64,000 bases of DNA from Bradysia coprophila. Its lineage: Eukaryota; Arthropoda; Insecta; Diptera; Sciaridae. The stretch covers positions 8,641,340-8,705,339 of the forward strand of contig NW_023503423.1 of assembly GCF_014529535.1 (NCBI RefSeq). The letters run 5' to 3'. The notes under the pieces are model-generated. The model had not been told where the DNA came from. It saw nothing but the letters and a program-made list of their open reading frames with translations, and did no database searches. How positions within the stretch are numbered: the first letter of the stretch is position 1; each line of letters begins with the position of its first letter. Both the position numbers and the translations under genes were made by a program. Below, in pieces: positions 1-13,014 of this stretch.

Positions 1-2996
1 AATTATAAAAAAATATAAAATAAATTTTACGTCATTTATCCGCACCAAAAAGCCAACATTGCATAAGGTAACATTTGCATAAAAAGATTTCGTTACATCG
101 TCAATGACAATGAATCGAGTTTTTACTTTCACATTAATTTCCCATTTAAAATAAAAAAATAAAATTCGCCTCATACCGTTTTCGTTCGGCCAGTCGGATA
201 AGAGACAAAAACAACGCGTTACATAAATTTTCAAATATGTAAAATGAAAATAAATACAAAAAAACCGAAAATTCATCAAATAATCGATTGACCGCTATAT
301 TAAAAAAAAAACTTAAACGAAGCATTATATCTCTATACTACGTCCATATGCCTAAAACAATTTTTTTTTCTTCCATAGTTTATACACTTTTTATATTATT
401 ATGCTTCTAGCTCTATTATAAAAATAGAATCCCACTCCATTGCACACTCTCGATAATATTATTATGTATACGTTTCTATCGTGCCGACCTCCAGGTCTTT
501 GAACCATCGCTGGAACTAGGTTAGTTGGTGTTCTGCACATAAAATGATTGTCATGAAAAACATGCGATTGTATTTGAGTCTTGTGCATATGTGCGCTTTA
601 TTGACTGTAGGCACTATAGGCATGATGTTTAGTTTGTGTATAAATGTATTATCTGTGTACATCTATTCATGTAGAGCGTTTTCAAGTTAAACGCTAAGTT
701 TTCGTCTTCGCATAATCGAACAAAGTTTAATTTCTACACGAAGAAAATTTTCGAAGATGATTGGTTCCTCGAATGTTAAGTTTACATTTACGAACATAAT
801 TCTTCAACCCACAAACATTTATCCATATAAAACGTTTCAAAGTACTAGAATCGTACTAGTACTAATTTGCGTTTCCTTTGTAAATGACAGGTCAAGTACT
901 TGAACATCTATTGTTAAAAAGGAGAACCGTTTCAGAAGCACAGAAAAATATTGAAAAAATGTTTCATTTACAAAATGACTTACCAGTCGTCTCATTTTTT
1001 TAAAATAATTAAATAGGAACAAATCTGGATCAATAAACTTTCCTTCTTTATCAGCTTAAGTGACGATAATTACATCCACGAAAATGCCTCCGTTTCTTGG
1101 TTAATATTAAATGGATTTTACACTCGTTCCAAACTACTGCTCCTTAGTCGAATTTGTATGCAACTGGATGCAACTAGACTACTACAGTCGACGTTAAAGA
1201 AATTTAGACATAAATTTGTTTCATGTATTTTTGGGCTGGTCCTCTCATTCAAGTGGTAAGAACATTATAAAGACGTATGAGCCGCGTTTTTGTATGACTG
1301 TGACGCCAATTAATGTCTAAATTTCAATGACGTTCACTGTACTGACTGAAGCTGCAACGTTTGTTTTCGTGAACTTTTTTGAGTCTATCGCAAACTATCT
1401 AGATTATAATGGAAGATTGTCTCTGAGTGTTGTTCATATTCTTGTTCTTCGGCCATTTGCTACATAGTGCAACTAAACTCTTGCCTAAACTAAATTGTTG
1501 AACGTGGTTATCCATGCCGCAGTTAAATATGAGATTTAAGAGATTTTTGTCTCATCTTATAAGTCTGCCCAGCGAACGTTGTTACAGTCATAGCGAAAAA
1601 TTAAAATGAAGAGGAAAAATTTTATCTCAACTTACTAACAAACTAAGCCATCATGGTTTTATGTAACTATTTTTATTGTCCCTTCCTGGGCAATTTATTA
1701 AAAATGTTTGCTATACGAAATAATGCCCCACAGTGTACCATCTATATAACATGGAGAAACATCTAGTGTATGGATGTATATATATACGGTGCGATGCATT
1801 GTATAATTTCGAAATGGAAAAACAAACGACTTTTCGTTACGTAATCGTATAAAACGGTTTTTTTTATAACCGCGTTCTTTTATACCTCGACTCTAATACC
1901 GCTTTCCTGTATAATAAATTGAAAGATTTTACTACTTTCGCTAGCTCGCATACATCTATACCATTTACAACGAATTAGTTTCTATGTACGACGTATAATA
2001 TACCGCACACTCGGTGTTCATAGACAAAGACATAAACATAGACATCTCTTGAGCGCATAGAAATGATCTTAGAGTATTATTTTTTCCCTTTTTATAAATA
2101 AAACATTCAAAAATATACCGCTCCATCCAATGGTATAATCACCATTTTCATTAAACGAAGCGAATAAATATGAACAAAGGTGAACACCTCTCTTTACGTG
2201 TTACCATATACCTATAACTCCTCAATCATATCACTTTTACTTTTAGATTTATTTTTAAAGCATCTGAATCGAGATGAACTGTGAAGTGTACTTTCACCGT
2301 CGATCTCGAGGCGAGACTACAGTGTTGCTGTATTTGTATTATATTATCTTCATCGTAAGCTTCGTTAGCTCGATCACGAAATCTCATTAAAATGAATGAA
2401 AAAAAGTCAAAATATGACAGACCTTTGTTTGTTGGTAAATCTAACATTTGTCTTATATGGTTCGAATGTTAACGTTTGTCTCGATGTCTGAAATTCATGA
2501 ACATTAAATGAAAAGGAAAAGTTTTTTAGTTTTTTTTTTCTTCATCATTTCAATTCCATGCTATTGACGGTTGTAGGTGTTACATGATCGTGATGGGAAA
2601 ACGGGTTTTTTATTATTATTGTCTTAGATCATTAATGTAATTCTTTGAGGTCTAACACACACATTGTACATTCAAATGTAACGGTAGTAATTTTTTGTTA
2701 ATTAAAACAATGAAATTGACTAGAGCATTTTCGACGTATAGGAAATATGTTTCGCTGATTTTGTTCTGTAATCACACTATACGAAAGCATTTAATTGAAA
2801 CACTTTCTGCACTTTCTGATGTAACAGTGTGGGTGATACTTGCGAAAAATTAGAAGAGTCGCTATTTAGTTTGAATAATTCGTTCGATTGCAAAACTCTC
2901 GTAAATTTTTGCGTAACTATGGACTAGTATCTCAAAGAGACTTTTTATTCACATTCACGAATAATGCAAATGTAAAACGAAAGTGATTATGCTGAG
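1..2996. other. AT-rich non-coding stretch
   Basis: No open frame here has a recognisable domain, an ATG with plausible coding composition, or splice-linked partners. The sequence is AT-rich with many homopolymer runs. I see no RNA gene. It is best read as intergenic sequence or part of a long intron of a gene outside the window. Confidence 0.5.
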
Positions 2997-3280
2997 GAGC
3001 CAATTTGCGAATTCGTCAGACAAATGGAAAATCAGGACAGTAATGTTTAAGAGGTAAAATTGAAAGTTGACCATATTTTGGTCTATAACTTTGAAGACTA
3101 CTCCTTAATCAAGTTATCGCTAAGAAAGTTACTTGGCGACCACCCTCTGATATTTATTTACCCGTCCTCTTGATAATAAGTCGAGCATTGAAGAAACAAC
3201 CATACTTGTTCCATAGAATTGAAAGACGAATTGAGCGAGCTCACATCCTAAAATTTGTTGACGAACTCACGAATTGGCTC
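2997..3280. mobile_element. Short inverted-repeat (MITE-like) element
   Basis: The ends are imperfect inverted repeats of about 30 bases: GAGCCAATTTGCGAATTCG at the left and the complement of GAATTGGCTC at the right, with the GACGAA/TTCGTC block matching further in. No clear target duplication is seen. Inside, near 3218-3250, it carries a block (AATTGAAAGACGAAT...CGAGCT) that also occurs in the arms of the fold-back element at 3967-5581, so the two may be related. Confidence 0.5.
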
Positions 3281-3966
3281 TTTAAGCGAAGTACTAGATC
3301 TCATTTTAGTATATGATTCATCAAGCTCAGAATCTACATTCCGTTCACATCTATCACTAAATGTCATTCAGTGATCACATACAAATTAGTTCTCCATATT
3401 ATTGAAGACTTGATTGATTACGATCTCTTATAATTTTCACATCTTTCTGCTATTTGATAAATGGGACATTGTCATTACATTTTAATTAAGCAGAAGATGC
3501 TATCTGAATTCACGTTAAATTACATTAGCACCGAAACTAAAATGCTATTCAATGTCGCTATTATGATATATTTACGATCGTTAAGAACACCTAAGCACAA
3601 CGAAAAAATGACGCTTTATTTTTATGTTGCTATGATTATACAGTTTTTTAATTAATAATCTATCTGATATTGGAGAAAAAGTGGACCACTGAGCTTGAAA
3701 GCTTTTTATATTTTTAGTGTGCAGGATTAGCATATTCAGTGCGGCACCACTGACTTGCCAAACAACATTCTGTGTAAGTCACAACTCAGTGACGAAATGT
3801 GAAACTTTCGTTGGCTTGATTGTGAAAAAGATTGTGTGGAACTCGGTGATAAATGATTTTTTAGACACACGATGTGTATTGTCCTGCGGCCTCGAGACAC
3901 AGCTAGACATCTTGCGACTGTACATACTGGATTTGTCACTCGGTTGTATAAATAACTATTTTACAC
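3281..3966. other. Non-coding stretch between two elements
   Basis: Several short open frames overlap on both strands, none recognisable. Around 3865-3910 is a segment resembling the hairpin repeats at 21.0-21.3 kb (shared GATGTGTATT, CGGCCTCG and ACACAGCTAG), suggesting a decayed copy of that repeat family. Confidence 0.4.
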
Positions 3967-5581
3967 CTTAAGAGTGATATCGCCAAATCTTCAGGTGATT
4001 GGGAAACAAGCGGTCTCCGATTTTAATGAGTGATAGCTCGTTGGATTCGTCTTTCAATTCTAGGAAACACGTGTCTTTCACTTTTTCTTAAAAAAATTTG
4101 TTTTCTGTGAAAAGCGCTCAAAAGTGAAGACATGTCAGAGGGTACCGAAAACAGTTTTTCGACAATAACTCAAGAAAAAATTATTTTAAATTGTTGTAAT
4201 GTTGTACGAATGTCGGCCTTGGAAAGACCTACAGGTAGAGTATACGCTACGCTTGGTGCGAGTAGATCCACGAGAGTTACGACTAAAAATGTAGTGAATG
4301 TTCGGAGAGTCCGCCTTCTCTGCAGCTTCGATGTACCACGGAACTGAGTATGGGGTGTTGTAGCTGGCCTCACCCACTATCGTTGCACATATAAATGAAC
4401 CCAGTACTTTTGGGCTGCAAGCCTACAGAAGTCTTGAAAAAAAAGTTGGTGATAAAATGTAGATTGTTTCCTTCTTTCTGAGGGCCCAACTGCCAGAAGA
4501 GCATCTGGAACGGTACTTCTTCAATCATTTTTTATTGTCTACTATTCTTTCACCTTATCAATAGAAAAACGCTTCGCTATGTCGCGAATATATCAGATCC
4601 ACTATTAGTAATATCAAGAGAAAATTCATTAAATTTTTCTCCGAGGATTTTAGTCAAATAAAGTGTTAACGTATAGCACATGACCTCAGGAGTCCGGAAC
4701 AGTAATTAGTTTTTCAATTGGACCAATATTGCTACGTGACAGGAGTTTGGCAAACCGTTTGCTCCCACTTGATCGTATCGTTTTTCCAAACTCCTGTCGC
4801 GTAGCAAATATTGGTCCAATTGAAAAACTAATTACTGTTCCGGACTCCTGCGGTCATTTGCTATACGCTAACACTTTATTTGACTAAAATCCTCCGAGAA
4901 AAATTTAATAATTTTTCACAAGAATTACTAACACTGGATATGTTGTAACGACCTATATTCGAGTCAAAGTGAAGCGTATACGGTAAGGGAATAGTAGACG
5001 ATACAAAATTACTCACGTAGAACCGTTCCAGACGCTGTTCTGGCAGTTGGGCCCTCAGAAAGAAGGAAAAAATCTACATTTTGGCACCAACTTTTTTTTC
5101 AAGACTTCTGTAGGCTTGCAGCCCAAAAGTACTGGGTTCATTTATATGTGCAACGATAGTGGGTGAGGCCAGCTACAACACCCCATACTCAGTTCCGTTG
5201 TACATCGAAGCTGCAGAGAAGGCGGACTCTCCGAACATTCACTATATTTCTAGTTGTAACTCTAGTGGATCAACTAGCACCAAGCGGTGCGTATACTCTA
5301 CCTGTAGGTCTTTTCAAGGCCGACATTCGTACAACATTACAACAATTTAAAATAATTTTCTCTTGAGTTATTGTCGAAAAACTGTTTTCGGTACCCTCTG
5401 GCATGTCTTCACTTTTGAGCGCTTTTCACAGAAAACAAATTTTTTTAAGAAAAAGTGAAAGACACGTGTTTCCTAGAATTGAAAGACGAATCCAACGAGC
5501 TATCACTCATTAAAATCGGAGACCGCTTGTTCCCAAAGTTTAAAAAAAATCACCTGAAGATTTGGCGATATCACTCTTAAG
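3967..5581. mobile_element. 1.6-kb fold-back element with TTAA ends
   Basis: Two arms of nearly 800 bases are near-complementary to each other (about 3967-4755 and 4787-5581), leaving a spacer of roughly 30 bases. The outer ends read CTTAAGAGTGATATCGCC and its complement. TTAA lies at 3968-3971 and 5577-5580, as expected of TTAA-targeting (piggyBac-type) elements, although the match of the arms includes the TTAA itself. Arms differ by scattered substitutions and small indels, for example about 15 extra bases near 5540 in the right arm. It has no transposase; the open frames in the arms are mirror images of each other and are not genes. Confidence 0.8.
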
Positions 5582-6247
5582 TCACACAGCAGGCGAGAAA
5601 ATAGTCATTTTGTCAGCTTAGCTGAAACTTCAGGAGCCTTTTTGTGAAAAACGATGTGTTGGCTTCGGGAAAAAAATAAGAAATTTCATTGTTTCTGGTG
5701 ACTTGAGGCAAAGCCTCGATATGAAATTTCCAACGTTTTTCAACTCGGTTAGCAAAAAACTATTGTGCAAAGATTACAAAAATAAAATAAAATTTCAAAC
5801 AGATACACTGTTCCTATAAGATAAAAAACGTGAGAGCCGCTAGATATTCAAGATTTTTTTTAAGAACAAAGGAGATCTCTCTGGACCCAAAAAACATTGT
5901 TGAGAGAGAAAATCTTATTTTAGCCTCACTTGATGGTGAGGCGTTAAATTCGCTTAAATTAATCACAGAAGCATCCGGATAAATCGAAAAGAATTCTTGT
6001 TCCATTGCTTTGCTACGTTGGAGCTCTGTTGGTAAAGGAAAATCGTTCAAAGACTTTCAAAAATATTTCGACGAATTTTCGGAAATCTTTTACTTTACTT
6101 GGTTTCACTAAACTATTTCAGTGTATAAGACCGCACATGTACTGGCCGTTTGTTTTTTGTCATTGCTGTCGATAACATATGATGCGTGTTCTCATAACAT
6201 TGCAGTGAATACCTTACTTGGTATTGACATTTCAATGTTCAAAAAAT
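5582..6247. other. Non-coding stretch
   Basis: AT-rich, without a recognisable gene. A 78-codon minus-strand frame at 5814-6050 has no visible domain and no splice context. Confidence 0.4.
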
Positions 6248-7094
6248 CATCAGACCAGGCATGAGCGCCGACGGAGAAACCTCGGCGGCGGCTAGCCGAA
6301 AAAAATTTCTCGGCGGCGGCGAAAAAGTCGGCTTAAGCCGGCTTAAAACGGCTCGGCTGGAGGTTCCTTTTAACTTTTTTTTTTAAATAAAAAGGTTTAG
6401 ATAAATTCATGGAAAATGAACTAGTAAGCATGAAAATGAAATTGTACGGAAAGCGAAGATGTAGGTAGATTAGGTTGTTCAAAGTGCAAGTGGAACTGGT
6501 CTTGTTACAAGCAAGTCTCTAAGTCTAAGGCTCACTAACACGTCAAGTTTTATTGCCTCAAAACTTGAACTAAATGGAAAATCATGCTCCAGTACACTCA
6601 TTTAACTCATTAAAAAAATGGTTTTCGAGAAGAAATCGAAAGCTCACGAAAATCAAGTAAAAATTGAAAAGAAAAAAAATCGAGAAAATTCGCAAAGATC
6701 GATAAAGTTTTCTCAAATTTGTGAATTAACTGATTGTGCGCCTTCGGCTCGTTCCGCAAAGGTCATACTTGCCAAAACAACAAACTTAGAAGCGAGGACG
6801 TAATATACCATTCTGGAAAATTCATGAAAATTCAAGAAAATTTTCAAAATTTTCTTAATTTTGAAAAAAAAAATCAAAAAGTACTTGAGCTGCTTAGAAT
6901 CAACAGGAATCTCGGTTTTCAAAATTATTTCACCCATTCACCTTTCGAAATCTTTATTTCATTTTCCAGCCGTTTCAAGCCGGCTTGAGCCGTGTTTTTG
7001 GCACCGGCTCGGCTGCGGCGCGGCTTGCTCAAAACTGGCCGGCGGCGGCTTGATCGGCGGCTTATTTTCGGCGGCGCTCATGCCTGCATCAGAC
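6248..7094. mobile_element. Non-autonomous hAT-like element with 8-bp target duplication
   Basis: The element itself is 6256-7086 (831 bp). Its ends are exact 15-base inverted repeats, CAGGCATGAGCGCCG and the complement. They are flanked on both sides by CATCAGAC (6248-6255 and 7087-7094), an 8-bp direct duplication. Terminal CAGG plus an 8-bp duplication is typical of the hAT superfamily. About 100 bases inside each end are GC-rich and full of CGGC/GCCG blocks (subterminal repeats), in strong contrast to the AT-rich middle and flanks. There is no transposase reading frame, so it would depend on enzyme made elsewhere. Confidence 0.88.
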
Positions 7095-8509
7095 TGCAAT
7101 GTTAAAATAAAAGGTGGGCACAGTCTTTCCCGCAACTCACGTCTCGTTCTCAAATGACTTTAGTTTTGGCACGGAATAACTTTAAAAGGGTTTTTGCATT
7201 GATTCTAAAAAAGAAAAAAAAACGGAAAAATTGAAATCACAAATTCTCGATTTTAATTTCATTATAATAGCGTTGCCATTGAGTGAACAGATTCACTTTA
7301 TTTAAAAATATAACAAGAAATGAAAACCAACGTTAACGGTTAAACTGGTTGGCTGTATGTTATACACACAACGCTTTTTTTGGATGGTAATGAAAGCAAA
7401 AGTTGTTTAGGAAAAGAAAGTACGAAAAGGCGGAAGATGTTTTATTAAATGTGCAACGACGAAGAAAGTAAAATGTATTCAATTAACATTAATTTCCGCG
7501 TTATTATGACAACATTTTGTTTTTTTTTCTTCTCATTCTTCGTGGCTTTGCTTTTTTCAGTTGCCATTTACAATGAAAAGGTTGATATAAATTTGAGGTA
7601 TGATTACGAGCTCCGGTTGTTGCTATCTTTGCTAATTATTGTCCGTGTGTATATGCGATATGCAATGGTATATGAAACGATTCTTTCAAAAAAAAAAATG
7701 AATTCGCTATACGAACACATGTCATCACGGTTTTTTTTTGGCAGACGCAATTGAAGAGTTTCGGTAAGCGTTTAATGTCATTGCCAAAAAATTGATAACG
7801 AATATTTTGAATTTCAGCGAAAAAAAATGTGTCTGCCTGTTAACATTGCACGAGTGTGTGCGTTTATTTATGCGTGCGATAGTAATTTAAAAAAAAAATT
7901 CTGTTCAAACATCTTGACCTAGAAACGGAACGTTTTAATCTGTTTTGTAAATTGTTTTGAAGATAAGACGCGTTATAAATATAAAAATGTGTATATGCTA
8001 TCTGACTCTAGAAGTAGATTGACTAAACGATTTTTTTTCTTCGTTTTTTTTTCTTTCAAAATTGTAATTTGATGGAATAAAAATTACATTTGTTCGAATG
8101 TATGCAATTTAAGTGTGATAAGAGTCAGAGTGTTGATTCGTTTTTTAGCTAATAAATTTATTTGAAATGCGTTATCTAAGCTTGCTCTCATTTAAATTAC
8201 AAATCTTCGTTAGTTGACTTTTATTTACGCACTACGATTGTTCGGAATTAGGTTAGAGAGTTAACATTCAGCTTATATATGTGGTGCGATTGATAACGTT
8301 GTTTTTCGTTCGATGAATCGTTCATGTGAATTGGTCCTTTTAAAATCGATCATTTAATAATAACACCATTCAGCCAAACTATACGCTAGGTACGCATTCT
8401 GTTTTTTGAACAAATTCCACGACTTTCACTCACATTTCACTTATTTTTCTAATAATTTGAAGTACTAGATTTAGTATTTATTTAGAACACCTGACGGCAT
8501 TGTGCACAG
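7095..8509. other. Non-coding stretch
   Basis: AT-rich with T- and A-runs. A 101-codon plus-strand frame at 7449-7754 includes a hydrophobic Phe-rich stretch but resembles no family I know and lies in sequence where Phe/Lys-rich frames arise by composition. Confidence 0.4.
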
Positions 8510-8662
8510 TGTTGGAAGTGGAGCACTGGCTGCAAGATATTTCGGATAAAACCTTTAGCCAGACTTCCAATAAAACATGACTTTACCTTACGGCTGTTTA
8601 TTAAAAAGTCCGGATAAAGGTCTTATCCGAAATATCCTGCAGCTAGTCCTCCACTTCCAACA
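8510..8662. mobile_element. 153-bp hairpin (MITE-like) element
   Basis: Ends read TGTTGGAAGTGGAG and the complement; the inverted match continues for about 40 bases through GATATTTCGGATAA with few mismatches. The middle, about 75 bases, is unique. No convincing target duplication was found. Confidence 0.65.
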
Positions 8663-11600
8663 GGTTATGAGCTCTTGACTCTTGACTCATGTCCTATTCA
8701 ACTCCTCTATACTTGGAAGCTCTCTCGTAAAACTACCAGACTATAACAATCTACAACGTGACCGTTCACTGTACATTGCCAGGTCTTTTTTACCGGTGTA
8801 AAAACAGTCGAAAAATATTCTGTTCCCCTTTTATCGACGGTTACTTTTGTAAACATCCAGAGAACCGGAATAGTGGTCCAACAGCTTATTCCGGAAATGC
8901 ATTTCATTTTTTTTTTAATCAATAAACTTGAGAGAAACATCGTTCCACATACGATACAGCACATCCTTCGCACGTGTTTGCATACATAATACAACTTTTT
9001 GTTTTCCTTATATTCAAGAGCTTGTAGTATGCAAATCAATTTGAACCAACATGAATACTGAACTGATGGATGCTCTTTCTTCGTGAAAATGTACCAACAA
9101 TACAAAACAACGAAACGATTATCTATCAAACATATTTGAATATGCAGAGGAAACAAAAAACTCTTCTACATTTACCAGCGGAATTAAATAGTTTTCCTTG
9201 GACTAAGTGGATAGCCATGATAATAACCTCAAGATATTGAATTTGAATTTTTTTTACAATCGCGGTGCTCTATACAATTTTACTGCTGAACAGAAAATCT
9301 TGATCGTTTTTTTCGTATTCTTTCGATTCTAATTTTAGATGCAAAACATATCGATAGAGTCGATCGGTACCTGCTTTGTTGTTGCAATCGGAAATTTAAA
9401 AAAGAAATGTTGCATGCACCGACTGCTTACTGTGTATTGAAGCATCTCAATTCAATGAATGACGTGTTGCCTTATACCCTTTCAACAGGAATTCGTTACG
9501 CCATATGTTACATTTTTAAATGGACTAAGACAGTAACAGTTTCGTCATAATTCATGTGTTAGATTTGGACATGCGTTGTCTTTGTTGCGTTACAAATGAA
9601 ATCTATCGAGATAAATATTGAAGGTGAATTTATTGAAAATCGAATTTGACCATCAGCGCCAGGTTTAAGGTCAGCCGAATCATATTGCCCAAGACTTATG
9701 ATCCAACGTTAATATGACACCAAAAGATTATTTTGTTTTTTTTTTCTCTCGCTTAATCTTGATATACATTCGACTTAATTTGCTTATTTTCAAGGTGCAT
9801 AATTCTTCCTGATGTACGCTCATCGTATTGTTTTTTGTTAATTTTTTTTCTTTAAATTAAAAACTAAATTTAGAGAGTTCACAACTCGGTCGCAAAATAT
9901 TATTGGATCAGTGCAATACACACAGATGGTTCATGTATTCAAATTATGACATATCCAATTCACCTAATGTTCCATTCAATTTTTTTCTCTCTTTATTTAC
10001 CAATGTATCGTCCTTCGTTTTTTTTTGTCTCAAAAATTTAATTTTAATAATTACGGGACTGGTGTTATGATGAATACCTTCCTTGAACTTGAAATTGAAT
10101 TTTAATTTGAGAGAAATAAATTTTAATTCCAAATGCTTTGGTGGTTTTTATATCCACTGAAGTTTGTGTACGCTTTTTGGTGTCCATTTTTAAATGTCGT
10201 TGTATATACGGTCTGAAAAGGTCTCAAAACTTACCATGACCACAAGATTATACTTGCTTGGACTGGGTGGATTATAAATAAATTATCTGCGTTTTGTTTA
10301 TTGGTCGAATTGATTAATTGGATTTATTGACGAACATTTATTGGTTTGATTGAATAAAATCTATCCAATTAAAAAGAGACAAGCGACACTTGAACTTGGA
10401 TAATGAATTGTTTAAAATAGAGCAAGCAAGGGGCATACGTGTGGCTATATTATAGTCGAGTTATAATTAAACCATGTTCAAAAATCCCACAGACATTCGT
10501 CATTGACATTAGCGTTAGGACTAATTTCCGCAAAAATTAAATTCTTCTTTTTTGTCTTTTGAAATTGTATGGTTCGTTTTCGACTCAGACTGTGAACATG
10601 CCTCTCGTCAAAATGAAAACTAAGGAAGTTTTAAGTAATCTACTATGCGATTTATGTATCAAAAATAATTACCAGCACGGTTGGTTCTACAGCCTACGAA
10701 AATTACATTGGAAAATTGTTTGGAACTTTTACCCATCAGCTACAGAACTTAACTCCCTTTTGTCTTAACTCCCTAAAATCGTTTCCACTTCTTGCTTAGC
10801 ACACTCGTTACATCAGTGATTAAAGAGTTCGTTTTTATTGGTTCAGTTTGAACCGAAAAAACCACCAGAAAAAAGAGAAACAAAACGGGCAGAGCGGAAA
10901 TACTGATATGAAACTTAATTTGGTTTTAATTTGGATGCAATCATTGAAAAAATGGTTTGTATAATTTTGGTAGCAAATCATGAAGCATGGCTTGTTTAAC
11001 ACATTTATCAACATAACAGATAGGTGTACCATGTACCAACAAACGTTTTTCTACTTTTATTATTTTGTTAACACGAGTTAAGTTTGTAAATTTAAATTTG
11101 TAAATGTAATTCTCATATTCTCAGCGACACATGGACCACGACTAATAAAAGTATACCAACCGACAGCATTATCTTCTAAAAATGTTTAAACAAGTGAAAA
11201 TATTTAGCACAACATTCAGTGCTGGATTAGTATACATTCACGAAGAAAAATTGTGGGATTTTCGAATGAATGGTCTTCGGTAGTAATACGTCAGAGTCAG
11301 AAGCAATTATTTTAGTGATTAGTAGTTGTATACTATACAATGTATAGTATGAATGAAGGGTGGCATTAGAATGCGTAGTTGACAGGAAAAGTGATGCTGT
11401 GTCGAGGGCAAGAGCTCCACAAGTTTTAACATTTTGTAAAAATCATCAAGTTCTTACGCCAATTCATGCAAAGACTGAATCATGATATTATCGTAGTATC
11501 CAGTAGACCTGTCGGTAAGCTCAACTTGGAGCACCTCACGTAAGAAAATATGTTCCTTCAGCACTGAAGCCGCAATAGCAGCTCCCATAGAGCGCAGATA

Positions 11601-12899
11601 GAGCTGAATAGCGTAGTATCTAACTCGTCAGATGATTGAACTGTTTCAAAACAAGTGAAGTGTATAGTACAGATTGCCAGTGAGGTTGCCAGCAGACGTA
11701 CTGTTTAGAGAAATCGTGTTCGACTCCTACCAGTTTCCCTCCTAGAAAAGAAACCTTTTTTTGGAAAACGTTTTCCAATTTTTACCAATTTTTCAGGAAT
11801 TTTCCCGTTTTTTCCCGCAAAATTTTCCCTAAAAATTTTTTTTGTAAAAAATTGGGAAAATCGGAAAAATTTTTGAAAAAATAGTCACTGGTCCCTGCTA
11901 CGAGTAGAAACTAAGGTCTACTCTTTAGAGAGTACATCCAATTTCATGAACTTCATTTTTCCGAAAACTTACACTTTTAATAACTTTTCCTCCCTAGGTC
12001 TGTAAATAACTATTGCGAATGCTCGTTGCACGATAATCAATTTTCATAAATTCAGAAAAACTCGTTGAAAAGATTGTCCAGGAAATATGTTGCAGTAAAA
12101 GCAAGAGAACGAAAACATTTCCTCCTTTCTTTTGTAAAATATCGTTAAGCTTATTAGGATTGCAAAAAACCGACTTTTATCATATACCGAATTGGCTGCT
12201 TATGTGTGCATTTTAAAATGTTAATAGTATAAAATGATCTCCTGGCTATATTATCGGATATATTATCAAATAGAAAAATAGCACCAGTGTAGTACTTCCA
12301 ATAAAAATGAACTACACTTTATATGTCCGATGAGTACATGATTTTTCGTCTATTCACAACTACAATGCCCGTTATTTTTTCAAATATAAAAATTTAAAAG
12401 TGAATTTTCCATACACTACACCGTTGGGTTATACACTCTTTTTTCCGTGTGTTATGTACAAAATCATGCGGTGTGGTTGTACAATATACACATTCTGGTA
12501 CTACATATAACAAACATTATTAAGCAAAAGCGAAAGAGTATTATGCGAACATATACAGTCTCATTGGACGAATCTATATATCTATCCACACATAACTGTA
12601 AGTAGGGATTCATTTTCTGGGTCAAAATGAAAACGAATGAAAACGAAAATGCGGCAACGCTTATTTTACATTAGAGTGTAGGTCTTATATAGCGAAAAGC
12701 ACGAATATAAAAAAAAAGTCAACTCTATATACACACACCGATCAACAACAACAACAAGTTAGTGAACGAAGCCGATTCATTTTCTATATATCTAACGTTT
12801 TGCTGGTTAATTTACAATAAAAAAAAACAGCCAGAGTATATCAGAGCGCACACTAAGCAGTCGCGCGAATGAACTGATGTATGGTGGGCTTTCGTTTTA
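8663..12899. other. Long non-coding stretch
   Basis: No supported gene. A 149-codon minus-strand open frame (8707-9156) is long for this composition but begins at TTG, not ATG, and matches no family I recognise. At 11740-11890 is a low-complexity block of TTTTCCC/GGGAAAA-type runs on both strands, a dispersed simple repeat. The rest is AT-rich, presumably intergenic sequence upstream of Hr4. Confidence 0.4.
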
Positions 12900-12969
12900 G
12901 TTATAGTTTGGGTACCGAGTCGACGACTGTTAAAGCGAAAATTTATATTTAAAATATAAAATTATAAAT

Positions 12970-13014
12970 AAATAAAAACACACACCGACCGACCGACCGA
13001 CCGTGTGTTTTATT
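12970..13014. repeat. ACCG microsatellite in a hairpin
   Basis: Five tandem ACCG/GACC units form the loop between 13-14-base complementary arms (AAATAAAAACACAC and GTGTGTTTTATTT, one bulged base). It lies in the putative promoter/leader region of Hr4. Confidence 0.6.

Noticed and set aside
4132..5366. Mirror-image open frames of 63-71 codons on both strands
   Set aside because: They are the same sequence read in the two arms of the fold-back element, with no family similarity; they arise from the inverted repeat.
7449..7754. 101-codon plus-strand frame with a hydrophobic Phe-rich stretch
   Set aside because: Composition follows T-runs in the DNA; no family, promoter or splice context.
8707..9156. 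149-codon minus-strand open frame
   Set aside because: It starts at TTG, has no recognisable domain, and no splice sites linking it to other frames. It is long for this composition, so an unknown exon cannot be fully excluded.
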